Source: DATBLE01 sp963764565
Lineage (GTDB): Bacteria > Actinomycetota > Thermoleophilia > Gaiellales > Gaiellaceae
NCBI GenBank assembly: GCA_963764565.1
Contig: CAVXTD010000017.1
Coordinates: forward strand, 30,701 to 94,700
Reading direction: 5' to 3'
DNA length: 64,000 nucleotides
A program made the position numbers and the translations under genes. This document shows, piece by piece, positions 1 through 8,437 of this stretch. The notes under the pieces were generated by a model. It worked only from the letters and a program-made list of their open reading frames with translations, did not search any database and was not told the origin of the DNA. Every line of letters starts with the position of its first letter. Within the stretch, counting starts at the first letter, position 1.

Positions 1-377
1 AGGTCCGCCGCCGGCGGTTGCTCGCCGCAGCCGCGCTTCTCGCTCTCGCCGCCGGAGCGGTCGGCGCGCTCGTCGCGGCCAAGTCGGGCGGCGGCCGCGA
101 CGCGCCGCTCGTCCCGCGCGCGGTTGCCTCCGGCGCGGATCCGCTCGCGTTCCGGGCCGACGCGGTGGCGGAGCTCGAGAGCGCCGCTGCGGCCGGGTAC
201 TCCCACGTCCTCTACGCGAAGAGCCCCGGCGGGATCGTCGCCTCCGCCAAGCGAACGGCGGCGTTCCGGCCGCTGATCGACGCGGCCGCGAGAACCGGCC
301 ACATCGACGCCGATCTGCTCGAGGCGATCGTGCTGCTCGAAAGCGCCGGCCGGCGGAGCGCGCTCGAAGAGCTCTCG
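1..377 (+). pseudogene. 5' fragment of a lytic-transglycosylase-like gene, second copy
   Basis: The frame enters from the left edge and encodes an alanine-rich signal/anchor segment and the first ~115 residues of the same protein as the gene at 17871-19385. Bases 1-354 match 17899-18252 with 10 mismatches by my count (about 97 %) and no gaps. After base 354 the match stops abruptly, just after the catalytic-type ES-AGR motif, and the frame runs into unrelated sequence. The fragment therefore lacks the rest of the transglycosylase domain and the C-terminal domain. It is either a truncated duplicate or a repeat created at a contig end. Confidence 0.75.
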
Positions 378-665
378 ACTCTTACCGGGGTTGCGTTGCC
401 GAGTGGTTGATACGGCGATCGGCGAGGGCCGGAAGCGCGCTGACGGGGGATGAACTCGACGCTCCCGAGCCTAGGGCGAGAGATCTTTCGGGCTCCTTAC
501 GAATCCGCGACGGGCTGTGCGCCCTCGAGCTCCAGGTGACGGAGCCGGCTCACGGCCACCGCCCGTGTCCACCTCGCCGCGCTAGGTCGAGCGGCCGATG
601 TCATCGAGGGCAGCACGACCTGATCAGCGTGGAGCGAACTGGGGTGCAGAGGAGGACGGCGGCGT
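355..665. other. gene-free stretch
   Basis: About 310 bases between the truncated transglycosylase fragment and the luciferase-like gene. I see no convincing coding frame, RNA gene or strong hairpin. The short open frames here look like high-GC chance frames. Confidence 0.5.
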
Positions 666-1688
666 TCATCCTCGGAACCGGGGCAGCACCTCGCTGCCGA
701 AGCGACGCAGCGACTCGACCACACTCGCATGGGTCAGTCCGCCCAGGTTGACGAAGAAGATCACGTTGCCAATGCCCATCTCCTCGAGCGCGCGGAGGGA
801 CACCTCGCAGGTATCGGGCGATCCCGTGATGATGCTCTCGCGCAGCGACGCCTCGTCCGCGACCTGGAACGGGTTGCGCGGCGCTGACTCGCCCCCGCCG
901 GACGGCGCCACCGAGACTTCTGACGCGAGGTCGAGGAATGCCCGGTAGGGCCCGACGTAGTCGGCGAGTGCCTCCTCGTCGGTCGCGCCGCAGTACATGC
1001 CGCGCGCGATCATCACCCTCTCCGGCAAGTACGGGCGGCCGACCCGGTCGAGCTGCTCGCGGTAACGGTTCAGTACCTGGCCGACCGACGCGAGCGTTGT
1101 TCCCTGCGCGAGGATGATCCCCCAGTCCTTCTCGGCACAGCGGCGCAGGCCGTCCTCGCCGGTGGTGGCGTGCCAGAGCGGCGGGTGCGGTTGCTGGTAC
1201 GGCTTCGGCTGCGGCCAGGCGGCGTCGTACCGGTTGAACCTACCCTGAAACGCGAACGGCTCTTCTGCCGCCCACGAGCGTAGGAGCAGCTCGAGCGCTT
1301 CCTCGAAGCGCTCCGTGCCCTCGTCCAGCGGGATCCCAAACCCGTGGTACTCCTTGTACTGGTAGCCGCGACCGATCCCGACTTCGAGGCGCCCATCGGA
1401 GAGGTGATCGAGCAGCGCGGTCGATTCGGCGAGTCGGACGGGATCATGGAACGGCAGTACGGCCACGGCCGTCCCAAGCCGGATGCGTCGCGTCTTTGCG
1501 GCGATGTGCGCGAGGAGAGCGATCGAGTCCGACGTGATCGCGTGGCGCGTGAAATGGTGCTCGGTGAGCCACGCGAGGTCGAACCCGAGCTCCTCGGTCA
1601 GAACGACCTGCTCGATCGCGTCGAGGTACAGCTGATGCTGCTGCGAGCCTTCCGGCCACTGGACGGTCTGGAAGAGGCCGAACCTCAT
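666..1688 (-). CDS. LLM-class (luciferase-like) flavin-dependent oxidoreductase
   Basis: A 340-residue protein of usual length for the bacterial luciferase-like monooxygenase family. These enzymes use reduced FMN from a partner reductase, or F420 in some actinobacterial members, in a TIM barrel. Family signatures include the N-terminal GLFQTVQ strand, AWLTEHHF, RIRLGTAVAVLPFHDPVRLAE and the GRLEVGIGRGY strand-turn. The ATG start at 1688 is the only strong one. It lies 122 bases downstream of hpaB on the same strand, so it may act with the same flavin reductase (hpaC) in aromatic oxidation. The substrate cannot be told from sequence. Confidence 0.85.
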   Translation of the reverse strand: MRFGLFQTVQWPEGSQQHQLYLDAIEQVVLTEELGFDLAWLTEHHFTRHAITSDSIALLAHIAAKTRRIRLGTAVAVLPFHDPVRLAESTALLDHLSDGRLEVGIGRGYQYKEYHGFGIPLDEGTERFEEALELLLRSWAAEEPFAFQGRFNRYDAAWPQPKPYQQPHPPLWHATTGEDGLRRCAEKDWGIILAQGTTLASVGQVLNRYREQLDRVGRPYLPERVMIARGMYCGATDEEALADYVGPYRAFLDLASEVSVAPSGGGESAPRNPFQVADEASLRESIITGSPDTCEVSLRALEEMGIGNVIFFVNLGGLTHASVVESLRRFGSEVLPRFRG

Positions 1689-1810
1689 TGCCGGCGCTGC
1701 CGAGCAGGTCGTTGTGACCGGATCAGAATGCGGCGATCCTAGAGCAACGGGCCGGCGAAAACCTCCCCGCCTACAGGGCGATCAAGAGTCCACGATACGC
1801 TGCCGCGCGG

Positions 1811-3265
1811 TCAGTTCTCGCGCTCGAGGAGCTCCTGCACCCGGGCCTTGTACGGCTCGCGGTCGTAGCTCGCGACGAGTGCTCCCGCCATCCGTACCGG
1901 GTCGCCGAAGAAGAAGTACTCGTACAGCGTCTGGCGGCCGGCGAACGCCGAGAGGCACGTGTCCCAGGCGAGCCGGAAGAGACGAACCCGGTCGATGCCG
2001 TCGATTGCGGCGCCCTGGAGGAAGCGCTCGACGTCCTCGCGGCCCGGGCCGAACGCGTCGGCCTCGGTCGGGATCGCCATCAGGCCGCTGGCGCCGAGCG
2101 AGCGCAGGATCTCCGGGAACCGCTGCGAGAGGCGCGGGTACCAGTTGCGGCAGGCGTTGAGTGGCGGCCAGGAGGGCGTCCACAGGCCGAAGCGGTTCGG
2201 CGCGGCGTCGGCCTCGGCGGTTCGGAGGAGCGCCCGGATGATCTCGAGCGAGATGATCACCTCGGCGACCTTCTCCTGGACGTGCTGGAATCCCTCGATT
2301 CCGATCGACTCGGTCAGCAGGGAGACCAGCCCGAGCATGAACTCGGTCTTCGCGGTCGTCCGCGTCACGACCTGGTGAGTCATGTGCGCCGCGGCCGTCG
2401 TCTCCGTGTAGATGCCGTTGCAGAGCTCGGGGTTGCGCAGGACGAAGCAGCGCTCGAACGGCACCCTGACGTCGTCGAAGATGACGATCGCGTCGGTCTC
2501 TTCGAAGCGCGACCCGAGCGGGTGGTCGAAGTGGCTGCGTCCGAGGTCGAAGCTCTCGCGGCAGAGGAAGCGGAGGCCGGGCGCGTCGGTCGGGACCGCG
2601 ACCGCGTACATGTACGGGGCGTCGTCGGCGCCGCCCCGGACGACCGTCGACGGGAAGACGACGAGCTCGTCGGCGATCGGGCCGATCGTCGACAGGATTC
2701 GCGCGCCGCGCAGGACAATGCCGCTGTCGTTCTCCTCGACGATCCGCGCGGCCAGGAAGGGGTCGGCCTGCTCCGAGACCGCCTTTGCCCGGTTCGCCTG
2801 CGGCATGACCAGGGTGTGCGTCATCAGCAGGTCGTTGTCGCGGACGTACTCGTAGTAGCTGCGGATGTTCTCGCCGAAGCGCGGATCGGCCTGCGCGAAC
2901 CAGTCGGCGGCCCCGGCCATCGCCAGGATCGACGAGTTCATGTAGTCGCCGGTGCGCCCGAGCATGCCGCTCGACCACTCCGCCCAGACCTGCATCGCCA
3001 TCCGGCGGCGGACGATGTCCTCGGCCGACGCGGGCTGCATGAACGACGCACCTACGCGCTCGCCTGTGGTGGGCGACTCGTAGGTGAGCACGTCGCGCAG
3101 CTCGGGGTCGTGCTGCATCTCGTACAGCGCCGCGTACGAGCGGATCACGTTCTGGAACTGCGGGATCTTCGTCACGTCCCCGGTCGTCCGCTCGCCGTGG
3201 ATCTCGACCGTGATTCCCTTCGCGGCGAGCTGCTCGACGTACTCCTGACCCGTGCGTGCCGACAC
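1811..3265 (-). CDS. hpaB: 4-hydroxyphenylacetate 3-monooxygenase, oxygenase component
   Basis: A 484-residue HpaB/PvcC-family flavin-dependent hydroxylase (family length about 480-520). It would hydroxylate 4-hydroxyphenylacetate or a related phenol to the catechol using FADH2 supplied by a separate reductase. The protein shows the family's acyl-CoA-dehydrogenase-like fold signatures: the N-terminal RTGQEYVEQL, the central TRTTAKTEFMLGL helix, and a C-terminal LYEYFFFGDPVRMAGAL block typical of HpaB. The GTG start at 3265 is set by a good Shine-Dalgarno (GAGGAGG) that overlaps the stop codon of hpaC, 10 bases upstream. The two genes are thus one transcriptional unit. The exact phenolic substrate is inferred from neighbours hpaD, hpaE and the HpaG-like gene. 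Confidence 0.88.
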   Translation of the reverse strand: MSARTGQEYVEQLAAKGITVEIHGERTTGDVTKIPQFQNVIRSYAALYEMQHDPELRDVLTYESPTTGERVGASFMQPASAEDIVRRRMAMQVWAEWSSGMLGRTGDYMNSSILAMAGAADWFAQADPRFGENIRSYYEYVRDNDLLMTHTLVMPQANRAKAVSEQADPFLAARIVEENDSGIVLRGARILSTIGPIADELVVFPSTVVRGGADDAPYMYAVAVPTDAPGLRFLCRESFDLGRSHFDHPLGSRFEETDAIVIFDDVRVPFERCFVLRNPELCNGIYTETTAAAHMTHQVVTRTTAKTEFMLGLVSLLTESIGIEGFQHVQEKVAEVIISLEIIRALLRTAEADAAPNRFGLWTPSWPPLNACRNWYPRLSQRFPEILRSLGASGLMAIPTEADAFGPGREDVERFLQGAAIDGIDRVRLFRLAWDTCLSAFAGRQTLYEYFFFGDPVRMAGALVASYDREPYKARVQELLEREN

Positions 3266-3275
3266 GCAGACCTCC

Positions 3276-3791
3276 TCAGAAGAGCGATTCGATTCCCTGG
3301 ACCGGTGCCGGCTGCGCGACGAACCGGCCGAGGTAGTAGCCGAGCGCGTCTCCGTCGCGGTACCCGAAGCCCGTCACCTCGCCGACGACGAGTGTGTGGT
3401 CGCCGCCGTCGTAGGTCGCCCACGGCGCACACTCGATCACGGCGAGCGCGCCCGGCAGCCGGGGGAGGCCGGTCGACTCCTCCCAGATCACCTCGTTGGG
3501 CTGTGGCTTGCCGGCGAAATGGAGCGCGACCCGCTCCTGCTCGGCGCCGAGCATGTTCACCGTGAACGGCCGGCCGGGGAATGTGTCGTGGCTGCGGGCC
3601 TGCTTGGCGATCGAGACCAGCACCAGCGGAGGTTCGAGCGAGACGCCCGTGAACGAGTTCACGGTGAGCCCGAACCGGCCGTCTGGGCCGTCGAGCGCAA
3701 CGACGGCGACGCCGGTCGCGAACCGTGCCAGACAGGAGCGAAGCGCGAAGGTGTCGATCGCGCCGCCGCGCTCGACGACGGGGTCGCTCAT
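3276..3791 (-). CDS. hpaC: flavin reductase component of the HpaB hydroxylase
   Basis: A 171-residue flavin reductase-like (FMN-binding split-barrel) protein. It reduces FAD/FMN with NAD(P)H and hands it to HpaB. Family features are RSCLARFATGVAVVAL, GLTVNSFTGVSLEPPLVLVSI near residues 40-65, the PFTVNML strand and a C-terminal LGYYLGRF. It is the first gene of the minus-strand unit. Its ATG lies inside the 3' arm of a perfect 14-bp inverted repeat (3785-3815), which may affect transcription or initiation. It could also supply FADH2 to the StyA-like monooxygenase at 13309, which has no reductase of its own here. Confidence 0.88.
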   Translation of the reverse strand: MSDPVVERGGAIDTFALRSCLARFATGVAVVALDGPDGRFGLTVNSFTGVSLEPPLVLVSIAKQARSHDTFPGRPFTVNMLGAEQERVALHFAGKPQPNEVIWEESTGLPRLPGALAVIECAPWATYDGGDHTLVVGEVTGFGYRDGDALGYYLGRFVAQPAPVQGIESLF

Positions 3792-3815
3792 AGGCCAACC
3801 ATTGGCCTATGAGCG
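3785..3815. promoter_or_regulatory. perfect 14-bp inverted repeat over the hpaC start codon
   Basis: Arms 3785-3798 and 3802-3815 are perfectly complementary around a 3-base centre. The hpaC start codon (3789-3791) sits inside one arm. It could be a protein operator or an mRNA hairpin hiding the start codon. No stretch of Ts follows, so a terminator is unlikely. Confidence 0.55.
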
Positions 3816-3876
3816 GGGAGGGGCCGGGGGGAACCGGGAAGTTCTCCCACCGACATCGGCCTCTGGAAGAAGGGGG

Positions 3877-3907
3877 CCCGCGGGGGAAACATGGTTTCCC
3901 CCGCGGG
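3877..3907. promoter_or_regulatory. perfect 14-bp GC-rich inverted repeat, 3-base loop
   Basis: Arms 3877-3890 and 3894-3907 pair perfectly around the trinucleotide ATG. The geometry (14 + 3 + 14) is identical to the repeat at 3785-3815, but the sequence is different. It lies between the divergent hpaC and hpaE genes where a terminator would serve no gene, so a regulatory or REP-like role is more likely. Confidence 0.5.
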
Positions 3908-3958
3908 AGCGCGCCGGCGGCGAGCGACGCTCATGCCTTCACTCGGAACATCAACGGA

Positions 3959-3972
3959 ATCGTATATGATCG
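3959..3972. promoter_or_regulatory. candidate GntR-type operator upstream of hpaE
   Basis: The motif ATCGTATATGATCG recurs, with one change, at 10915-10928 upstream of the MetE-like and GMC genes. Its first 12 bases are one base off the palindrome ATCGTATACGAT, which resembles sites bound by FCD-type GntR regulators. A regulator of that family is encoded nearby (6528-7175). The motif lies 8 bases upstream of the GTG at 3981. Confidence 0.5.
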
Positions 3973-3980
3973 CTGACGCC

Positions 3981-5496
3981 GTGCCTACGGAAACGCTCGC
4001 CACGCGCCCCGAGGCTTCACCGCGGTTCGAGCTCCAGCGACACTACGTGGACGGTGATTTCCGCCCGAGCGCCGACGGCGGCACCTTCGAGACGCTGAAC
4101 CCTGCGACGAACGAGGTGCTTGCCAAGGCGGCCGCCGGCAGCGCCGCCGACGTCGACGCCGCCGTCCTGGCCGCGCGGCGCGCCTTCGACGACGGCCCGT
4201 GGCCGAGACTGAGCGTGGCGGCTCGCGCCGACGCGCTTCGGCGCATCGCGGCGCTCATCCGCTCGCACGCCGAGGAGCTGATCGAGGTCGAGGTGCTCGA
4301 CATCGGCATGCCGATCGCGCAGATGCGCCACCTCGCCGCCCGCGCCGCGCAGAACTTCGACTACTACGCCGGTGTCGTCCCCGAGCTGTACGGCCGGGCG
4401 TTCCAGGTCGGCGGCGAGTTCCTCAACTACACGATCCGCAAACCGGTCGGCGTCGCCGGACTGATCATGCCCTGGAACGCGCCGCTGATGCTCTCGACGT
4501 GGCGGATCGCGCCCGCCCTGGCCGCGGGGAACACGATCGTGCTCAAGCCGGCCGAGTGGTCGCCGCTCTCGTCGACGCTGCTCGCCAAGGTGCTGGAGGA
4601 GGCGGAGCTCCCGCCGGGCGTGTTCAACGTCGTTCATGGCCTCGGCGAGACGGCCGGCGCGCCGCTCTCGGCCCATCCCGGCGTCGACCTGATCAGCTTC
4701 ACCGGTGAGACGACGACGGGCGGGCTGGTGATCGCCGCGGGCGCACCGACGCTGAAACGCTCGTCGGTCGAGCTGGGCGGCAAGTCGCCGGTGGTCGTCT
4801 TCGAGGATGCCGATCTCGACCTCGCCGTCGACGCCGCGCTCGCGCAGATCTTCACCATGAACGGTCAGCGCTGCACGGCCGGCTCGCGGCTGCTCGTCCA
4901 GCGGCCCATGTATGAGCGGATGATCGACGCCGTCGCCGAGCGCGCACGGAAGATCAGGGTCGGCGACCCGTTCGACCCGCGTACGGAGCTCGGTCCACTG
5001 ATCACGCGCGAGCATCTCGACCGCGTCCTCGGCTACATCGAGTCCGCGCGAAAGGACGGAGCGCGCGTCCTCGCCGGGGGCGAGCGGCCCGCCGGCCTGG
5101 AGGCCGGGAACTTCCTCGAGGCGACGGTCGTCGCCGACGTCGACGAGACGATGCAGGTGTTCCGGGAAGAGATCTTCGGCCCGGTGCTGGTTGCGATGCC
5201 GTTCGACGACGAGGCCGACGCCGATGCGGCTTGCGAACGCGACGCAGTACGGTCTCGCCGCGTACGTGTGGACGAACGACCTCGGCCGGGCTCACCGTGT
5301 CGCGCAGGCGATCGACACCGGCATGTGCTGGATCAATTCGCACAACGTCCGTGACCTGCGGACGCCCTTCGGCGGCGTCAAGCGGTCGGGCATCGGCCGC
5401 GAAGGCGGCGACTACGCCTTCGACTTCTACTGCGAGACCGAGCTGATCCACGTGGCGCTCGGGACGCACCACATTCCCACGGCTCGGGCTGGGTGA
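3981..5496 (+). CDS. hpaE: 5-carboxymethyl-2-hydroxymuconate semialdehyde dehydrogenase (frameshifted)
   Basis: An aldehyde dehydrogenase of about 505 residues. In the homoprotocatechuate pathway it oxidises the ring-cleavage product with NAD. Visible parts are LIMPWNAPLML, FTGETTTGG, the catalytic Glu in ELGGKSP (about residue 264) and catalytic Cys in GQRCTAGSR (about 298), then EEIFGPV. One extra base near 5224 (after FDDEADA) shifts the frame. The protein resumes with MRLANATQYGLAAYVWT and ends FGGVKRSGIGREGG and a tail typical of HpaE. I chose GTG 3981 because the operator-like motif covers the alternative ATG at 3966. No clear ribosome-binding site is seen, so the start is uncertain. 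The gene is followed 6 bases later by hpaD. Confidence 0.85.
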
Positions 5497-5502
5497 CCAG
5501 GG

Positions 5503-6525
5503 ATGAGCACCGTCGGCGACCTTCTCGCCGCGGGGCCCGCGAGCCCGCCGTTCGACATCGTGCGGGCCGGCTACGCGGAGCTTCACGTCACCGACCTCGG
5601 CGCCGCGCGGGAGTTCTACGCCGGCCTGCTCGGGATGGTGATCGCGGTTGACGAGGGTGACACGATCTATCTCCGCGGCTGGGAGGAGCGCGCCCACCAC
5701 TCGCTGGTCATTCGCCGCGCGCCCATTGCCGCGTGCGCACGACTGTCGTTCCGGGTGCGGTCGGACGCAGACCTCGAGCCGATCGCAGCGGAGTTCGAGC
5801 GGCGCGGCTGCGAGACCCGCTGGGTGAACGGCGAGCTGGCCGGAATGGGGCGGGCGCTCCGCGTGTCTGATCCGTTCGGCTACCCGCTCGAGTTCTTCCA
5901 CGAGATGGAGCAGTTCGAGACGCAGCTCCAGCGGTTCGATCTCCAGCACGGGGCGCCGGTGCTGCGCATGGACCACTTCAACCTGCACTCCCCGCGCGTC
6001 GAGGACGCGTTCACGTTCTGGCTCGAGCTCGGCTTCCGCTGCTCCGAGTACATCGTCACCGACGACGAGCGACTGACCGGTGCGTGGCTGCTGCGCAAGC
6101 CGACCGTGCACGACGTCGCCCTCACCGCCGGCCGCGGGCCGCGCCTGCACCATCTCGGCTGGACGGTTCCCGACACGTCGGGCGTCCTCCGCGCCTGCGA
6201 CCAGCTGGCCGCCGCCGGCCATGCCGGCGTGATCGAGCGCGGCCCCGGCCGTCACGGCGTCTCGAACGCGTTCTTCGTCTACCTGCGCGACCCCGACGGG
6301 CACCGGATCGAGCTGTACGCCTGCGACTACTACACGGGTGACCCCGACCTGAAGCCGATCCGCTGGTCGGTGAAGGATCCGCGCTGCCGGACGTTCTGGG
6401 GTGCGCGCGCGCCGGACAGCTGGTACGAGGAGTCGTCGCTCGTGCTCGGGCCGGACGGCGCCCCCGTCGCGATCGACGACGCCGGTGTCGACGAGCGCGC
6501 CGCCCGCAGCGACGTGATGGCCTGA
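5503..6525 (+). CDS. hpaD: 3,4-dihydroxyphenylacetate 2,3-dioxygenase (extradiol, VOC family)
   Basis: A 340-residue type I extradiol dioxygenase built from two vicinal-oxygen-chelate modules. It cleaves homoprotocatechuate next to the diol, in the cytoplasm, with Fe(II) or Mn(II). The 2-His-1-Glu site is visible: His at about 158 (MDHFNLH), His at 216/217 (LHHLGW) and Glu at about 270 (DGHRIELY). The C-terminal FWGARAPDSWYEES tail matches the Gram-positive homoprotocatechuate dioxygenases. Together with hpaB, hpaC and hpaE it defines the substrate of the operon. It is co-transcribed with hpaE (6-base gap) and the GntR gene (2-base gap). Confidence 0.9.
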   Translation: MSTVGDLLAAGPASPPFDIVRAGYAELHVTDLGAAREFYAGLLGMVIAVDEGDTIYLRGWEERAHHSLVIRRAPIAACARLSFRVRSDADLEPIAAEFERRGCETRWVNGELAGMGRALRVSDPFGYPLEFFHEMEQFETQLQRFDLQHGAPVLRMDHFNLHSPRVEDAFTFWLELGFRCSEYIVTDDERLTGAWLLRKPTVHDVALTAGRGPRLHHLGWTVPDTSGVLRACDQLAAAGHAGVIERGPGRHGVSNAFFVYLRDPDGHRIELYACDYYTGDPDLKPIRWSVKDPRCRTFWGARAPDSWYEESSLVLGPDGAPVAIDDAGVDERAARSDVMA

Positions 6526-6527
6526 TC

Positions 6528-7175
6528 GTGGCCCAGACGAAACAGGAGCGCGTCTATGCGTCGTTGCGCGAGCGGATCCTGAGCGGCGCGTACGGTCCCG
6601 GGTACCGGATCGTGATCGACACGCTCGCCGAGGAATTCTCGGTCTCGGCTCTGCCGGTGCGGGAGGCGATCCGCCGGTTGGAGGCAGAGGGGCTGGTCAT
6701 CTACCGGCCGAACGCCGGCGCGCACGTCGCGCCGGCCGACCCGGCGCTGTTCGACGAGGAGCTGACCGTCCTCGGCGTCCTCGAGGGGTATGCGACCGCG
6801 CTTGCGGCGCCCGCGCTCGGAAAGAAGGGGATCCGGCGCCTGACCGAGATCACCGACCTGATGGTCGAGGCGATGGAACAACTCGACGTGCTCGAGTTCG
6901 GGCGACTGAACCAGGAGTTCCACGCGGTGATCTACGAGCACTGCCCGAACTCGGTGCTGGTCGGCACGCTCCGCGACGTCGCCCGCCGGCTCGACGCGAT
7001 CCGCCGAACCGTCTTCGTCCAGATCCCCTACCGCGGCGCGGCGTCGGTCGCGGAGCACCGAGCGCTGATCGAGCTGATCGCCCAGGGCGCGCCCGCGTCG
7101 CGGATCGAGGCAGCGGCCCGCAGGCACAAGCTCGCGACGGTCGAGACCTTCCGTGGCTGGCAGCGCGAGCACTAG
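6528..7175 (+). CDS. GntR-family regulator with FCD domain, likely of this catabolic island
   Basis: A 215-residue regulator with an N-terminal winged helix (about residues 8-70: YASLRERILSGAY, VSALPVREAIRRLEAEGLV) and a C-terminal all-helical FCD ligand-binding domain (about 78-205; LNQEFHAVIYEHC, VAEHRALIELI). FCD regulators usually bind a small organic acid and release a palindromic operator. The GTG start follows the hpaD stop by 2 bases. Its likely sites are the matching motifs at 3959 and 10915, which would place both halves of the island under its control. That assignment is an inference. Confidence 0.88.
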   Translation: MAQTKQERVYASLRERILSGAYGPGYRIVIDTLAEEFSVSALPVREAIRRLEAEGLVIYRPNAGAHVAPADPALFDEELTVLGVLEGYATALAAPALGKKGIRRLTEITDLMVEAMEQLDVLEFGRLNQEFHAVIYEHCPNSVLVGTLRDVARRLDAIRRTVFVQIPYRGAASVAEHRALIELIAQGAPASRIEAAARRHKLATVETFRGWQREH

Positions 7176-7226
7176 CGGCCGTCTAGGCTCTCCGGGATAC
7201 CTGACATCCGACGGAAGGAGCCTGAA

Positions 7227-7505
7227 ATGGCATTTGCGCGCATGTTCGACAACCCGAACGTGACGAAAGACCAGTACGACGCGATCCGCGAGAAGATCGG
7301 CGTCAGCGACTCCAATCTGCCCGACGGCGGTCTTCTCCACTTCGCCGGCGAGGGGCCGGACGGGAACTGGCGGGTGGTCGAGGTCTGGGAGTCCGAGGAT
7401 CACGCCCGCGCGTGGGACGAGAAGCTCCAGCCGGTGCTCTCGGCGCAGGGAGTGACACGGCCCGCGCCGCAGACCTGGCAGGTGCACAACCTGATGCAGC
7501 GGTAG
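7227..7505 (+). CDS. small conserved protein, possibly a dimeric alpha/beta-barrel protein
   Basis: A 92-residue protein with a strong ribosome-binding site (GGAAGGAG) before ATG 7227. The strand-helix-strand order, the segment LLHFAGEGPDGNWRVVEVWES and the following HARAWDEKLQPVL helix resemble small antibiotic-monooxygenase-like (ABM/ferredoxin-like) proteins common in actinobacteria. No catalytic residue can be assigned. It follows the GntR gene by 51 bases and faces the DapA-like gene, and may be a ring-cleavage accessory protein. Function unknown. Confidence 0.7.
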   Translation: MAFARMFDNPNVTKDQYDAIREKIGVSDSNLPDGGLLHFAGEGPDGNWRVVEVWESEDHARAWDEKLQPVLSAQGVTRPAPQTWQVHNLMQR

Positions 7506-7518
7506 GCCGGGCTCCGGC

Positions 7519-8437
7519 TCAGAGCGAGACGTGCGGACTGCGCGCGAGCAGCCGGGTGACCGTGCGCTGCCCGCCCTCGCTCAGCGGCGCGAGCGGCTCT
7601 CGCACCGTCGCCGAGGGGAGGATGCCGAGCCGCTCCATGATCCACTTCGCCGGGCACCGGGTTGACCTCGACGAAAGCGGCGTCGCAGAGTGGGTGCAGG
7701 TCGTAGTGGAGGGCGCGCGCCCGCTCGTAGTCACCGGCGGCGAACGCGTCGAAGAGCTCGGCGACGGGACGCGGGGCGAAGTTGCCGACGCACGAGAGGT
7801 GGCCGCGGCCGCCGAGCGCGAGCATCGGATAGCAGAGCAGCTCGATCCCCGAGAGGGCGATGAAGTCGGTGCCGCACTCGTCGAGGACGTACGAGACATG
7901 CTCGAAGTCGCGGGTCGTCTCCTTGATCCCGACGATGTTCGCGTGCGCGCGGCGTAGCCGGCCGACCGTGGCCGGGGCGATGTCGACCGCGGCCCGGACG
8001 GGGACGTTGTAGACGATGATCGGCAGGTCGGGGAACTCGTTCGCCACGCGCGCGTACCAGTCGTAGAGGCCCTGCTGCTGCGGCCGCACGTAGGGGGGCG
8101 TGACGACGAGGGCGGCAGCCGCGCCGAGCCGCTCTGCGGCGGCGGTCATCTCCAGCGTTTCGTCCATTAGCGCGCTGCCGGTGCCGGGCAAGAAGGGCAC
8201 ACGCCCGTCGATCGCCTTCGCGGCCGCCTCGATCACGGCGATCCGCTCGGCGACGGTCTGTGAGGTCGGCTCGCCGGTCGAGCCGCCGACCGAGATGCCG
8301 TGGGAGCCGTGTTCGAGCTGCCAGTCGACCAGCCGCGCGAGCGTCTCGAGGTCGAGCGCACCGTCCGGATGGAACGGTGTCACGAGTGGCGCGATCGCGC
8401 CGCGGATCGACGAGGGGTCGGCGGCGAAGCGGCTCAC
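7519..8437 (-). CDS. DapA-family lyase/aldolase (frameshifted)
   Basis: A TIM-barrel protein of the dihydrodipicolinate synthase/N-acetylneuraminate lyase family, about 305 residues. It shows the family GGSTGE motif near residue 50, VTPPYVRPQQQGLYDWY, the conserved Tyr in IVYNVPVR and the Schiff-base Lys in IVGIKETTRD. One extra base near 7661 (after NPVP) shifts the frame; the protein resumes AKWIMERLG and ends SPHVSL. The GTG start at 8437 overlaps the stop of the upstream FAH-RraA gene (GTGA). Given the context it probably performs the pyruvate-forming aldol cleavage usually done by HpaI, which is absent from the window. That role is inferred. Confidence 0.82.

Noticed and set aside
1782..2978. 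Long open frames antisense or out of frame to hpaB, hpaE, tdh and others
   Set aside because: High G+C makes stop codons rare in shadow frames; they are rich in Arg/Pro/Ala/Gly, show no family motifs, and overlap well-supported genes.
3877..3907. GC-rich hairpin as a transcription terminator
   Set aside because: It lies between two divergent genes, so no transcript ends there, and no T-run follows on either strand.
3966..3968. ATG 3966 as the hpaE start
   Set aside because: It lies inside the operator-like motif, whose second copy lies 11-14 bases outside start codons; GTG 3981 fits the family N-terminus equally well. Not excluded.
5220..5230. Programmed ribosomal frameshift in hpaE and other genes
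   Set aside because: Breaks occur in dozens of unrelated genes, lack slippery heptamers or a common stimulator, and look like sequencing insertions.
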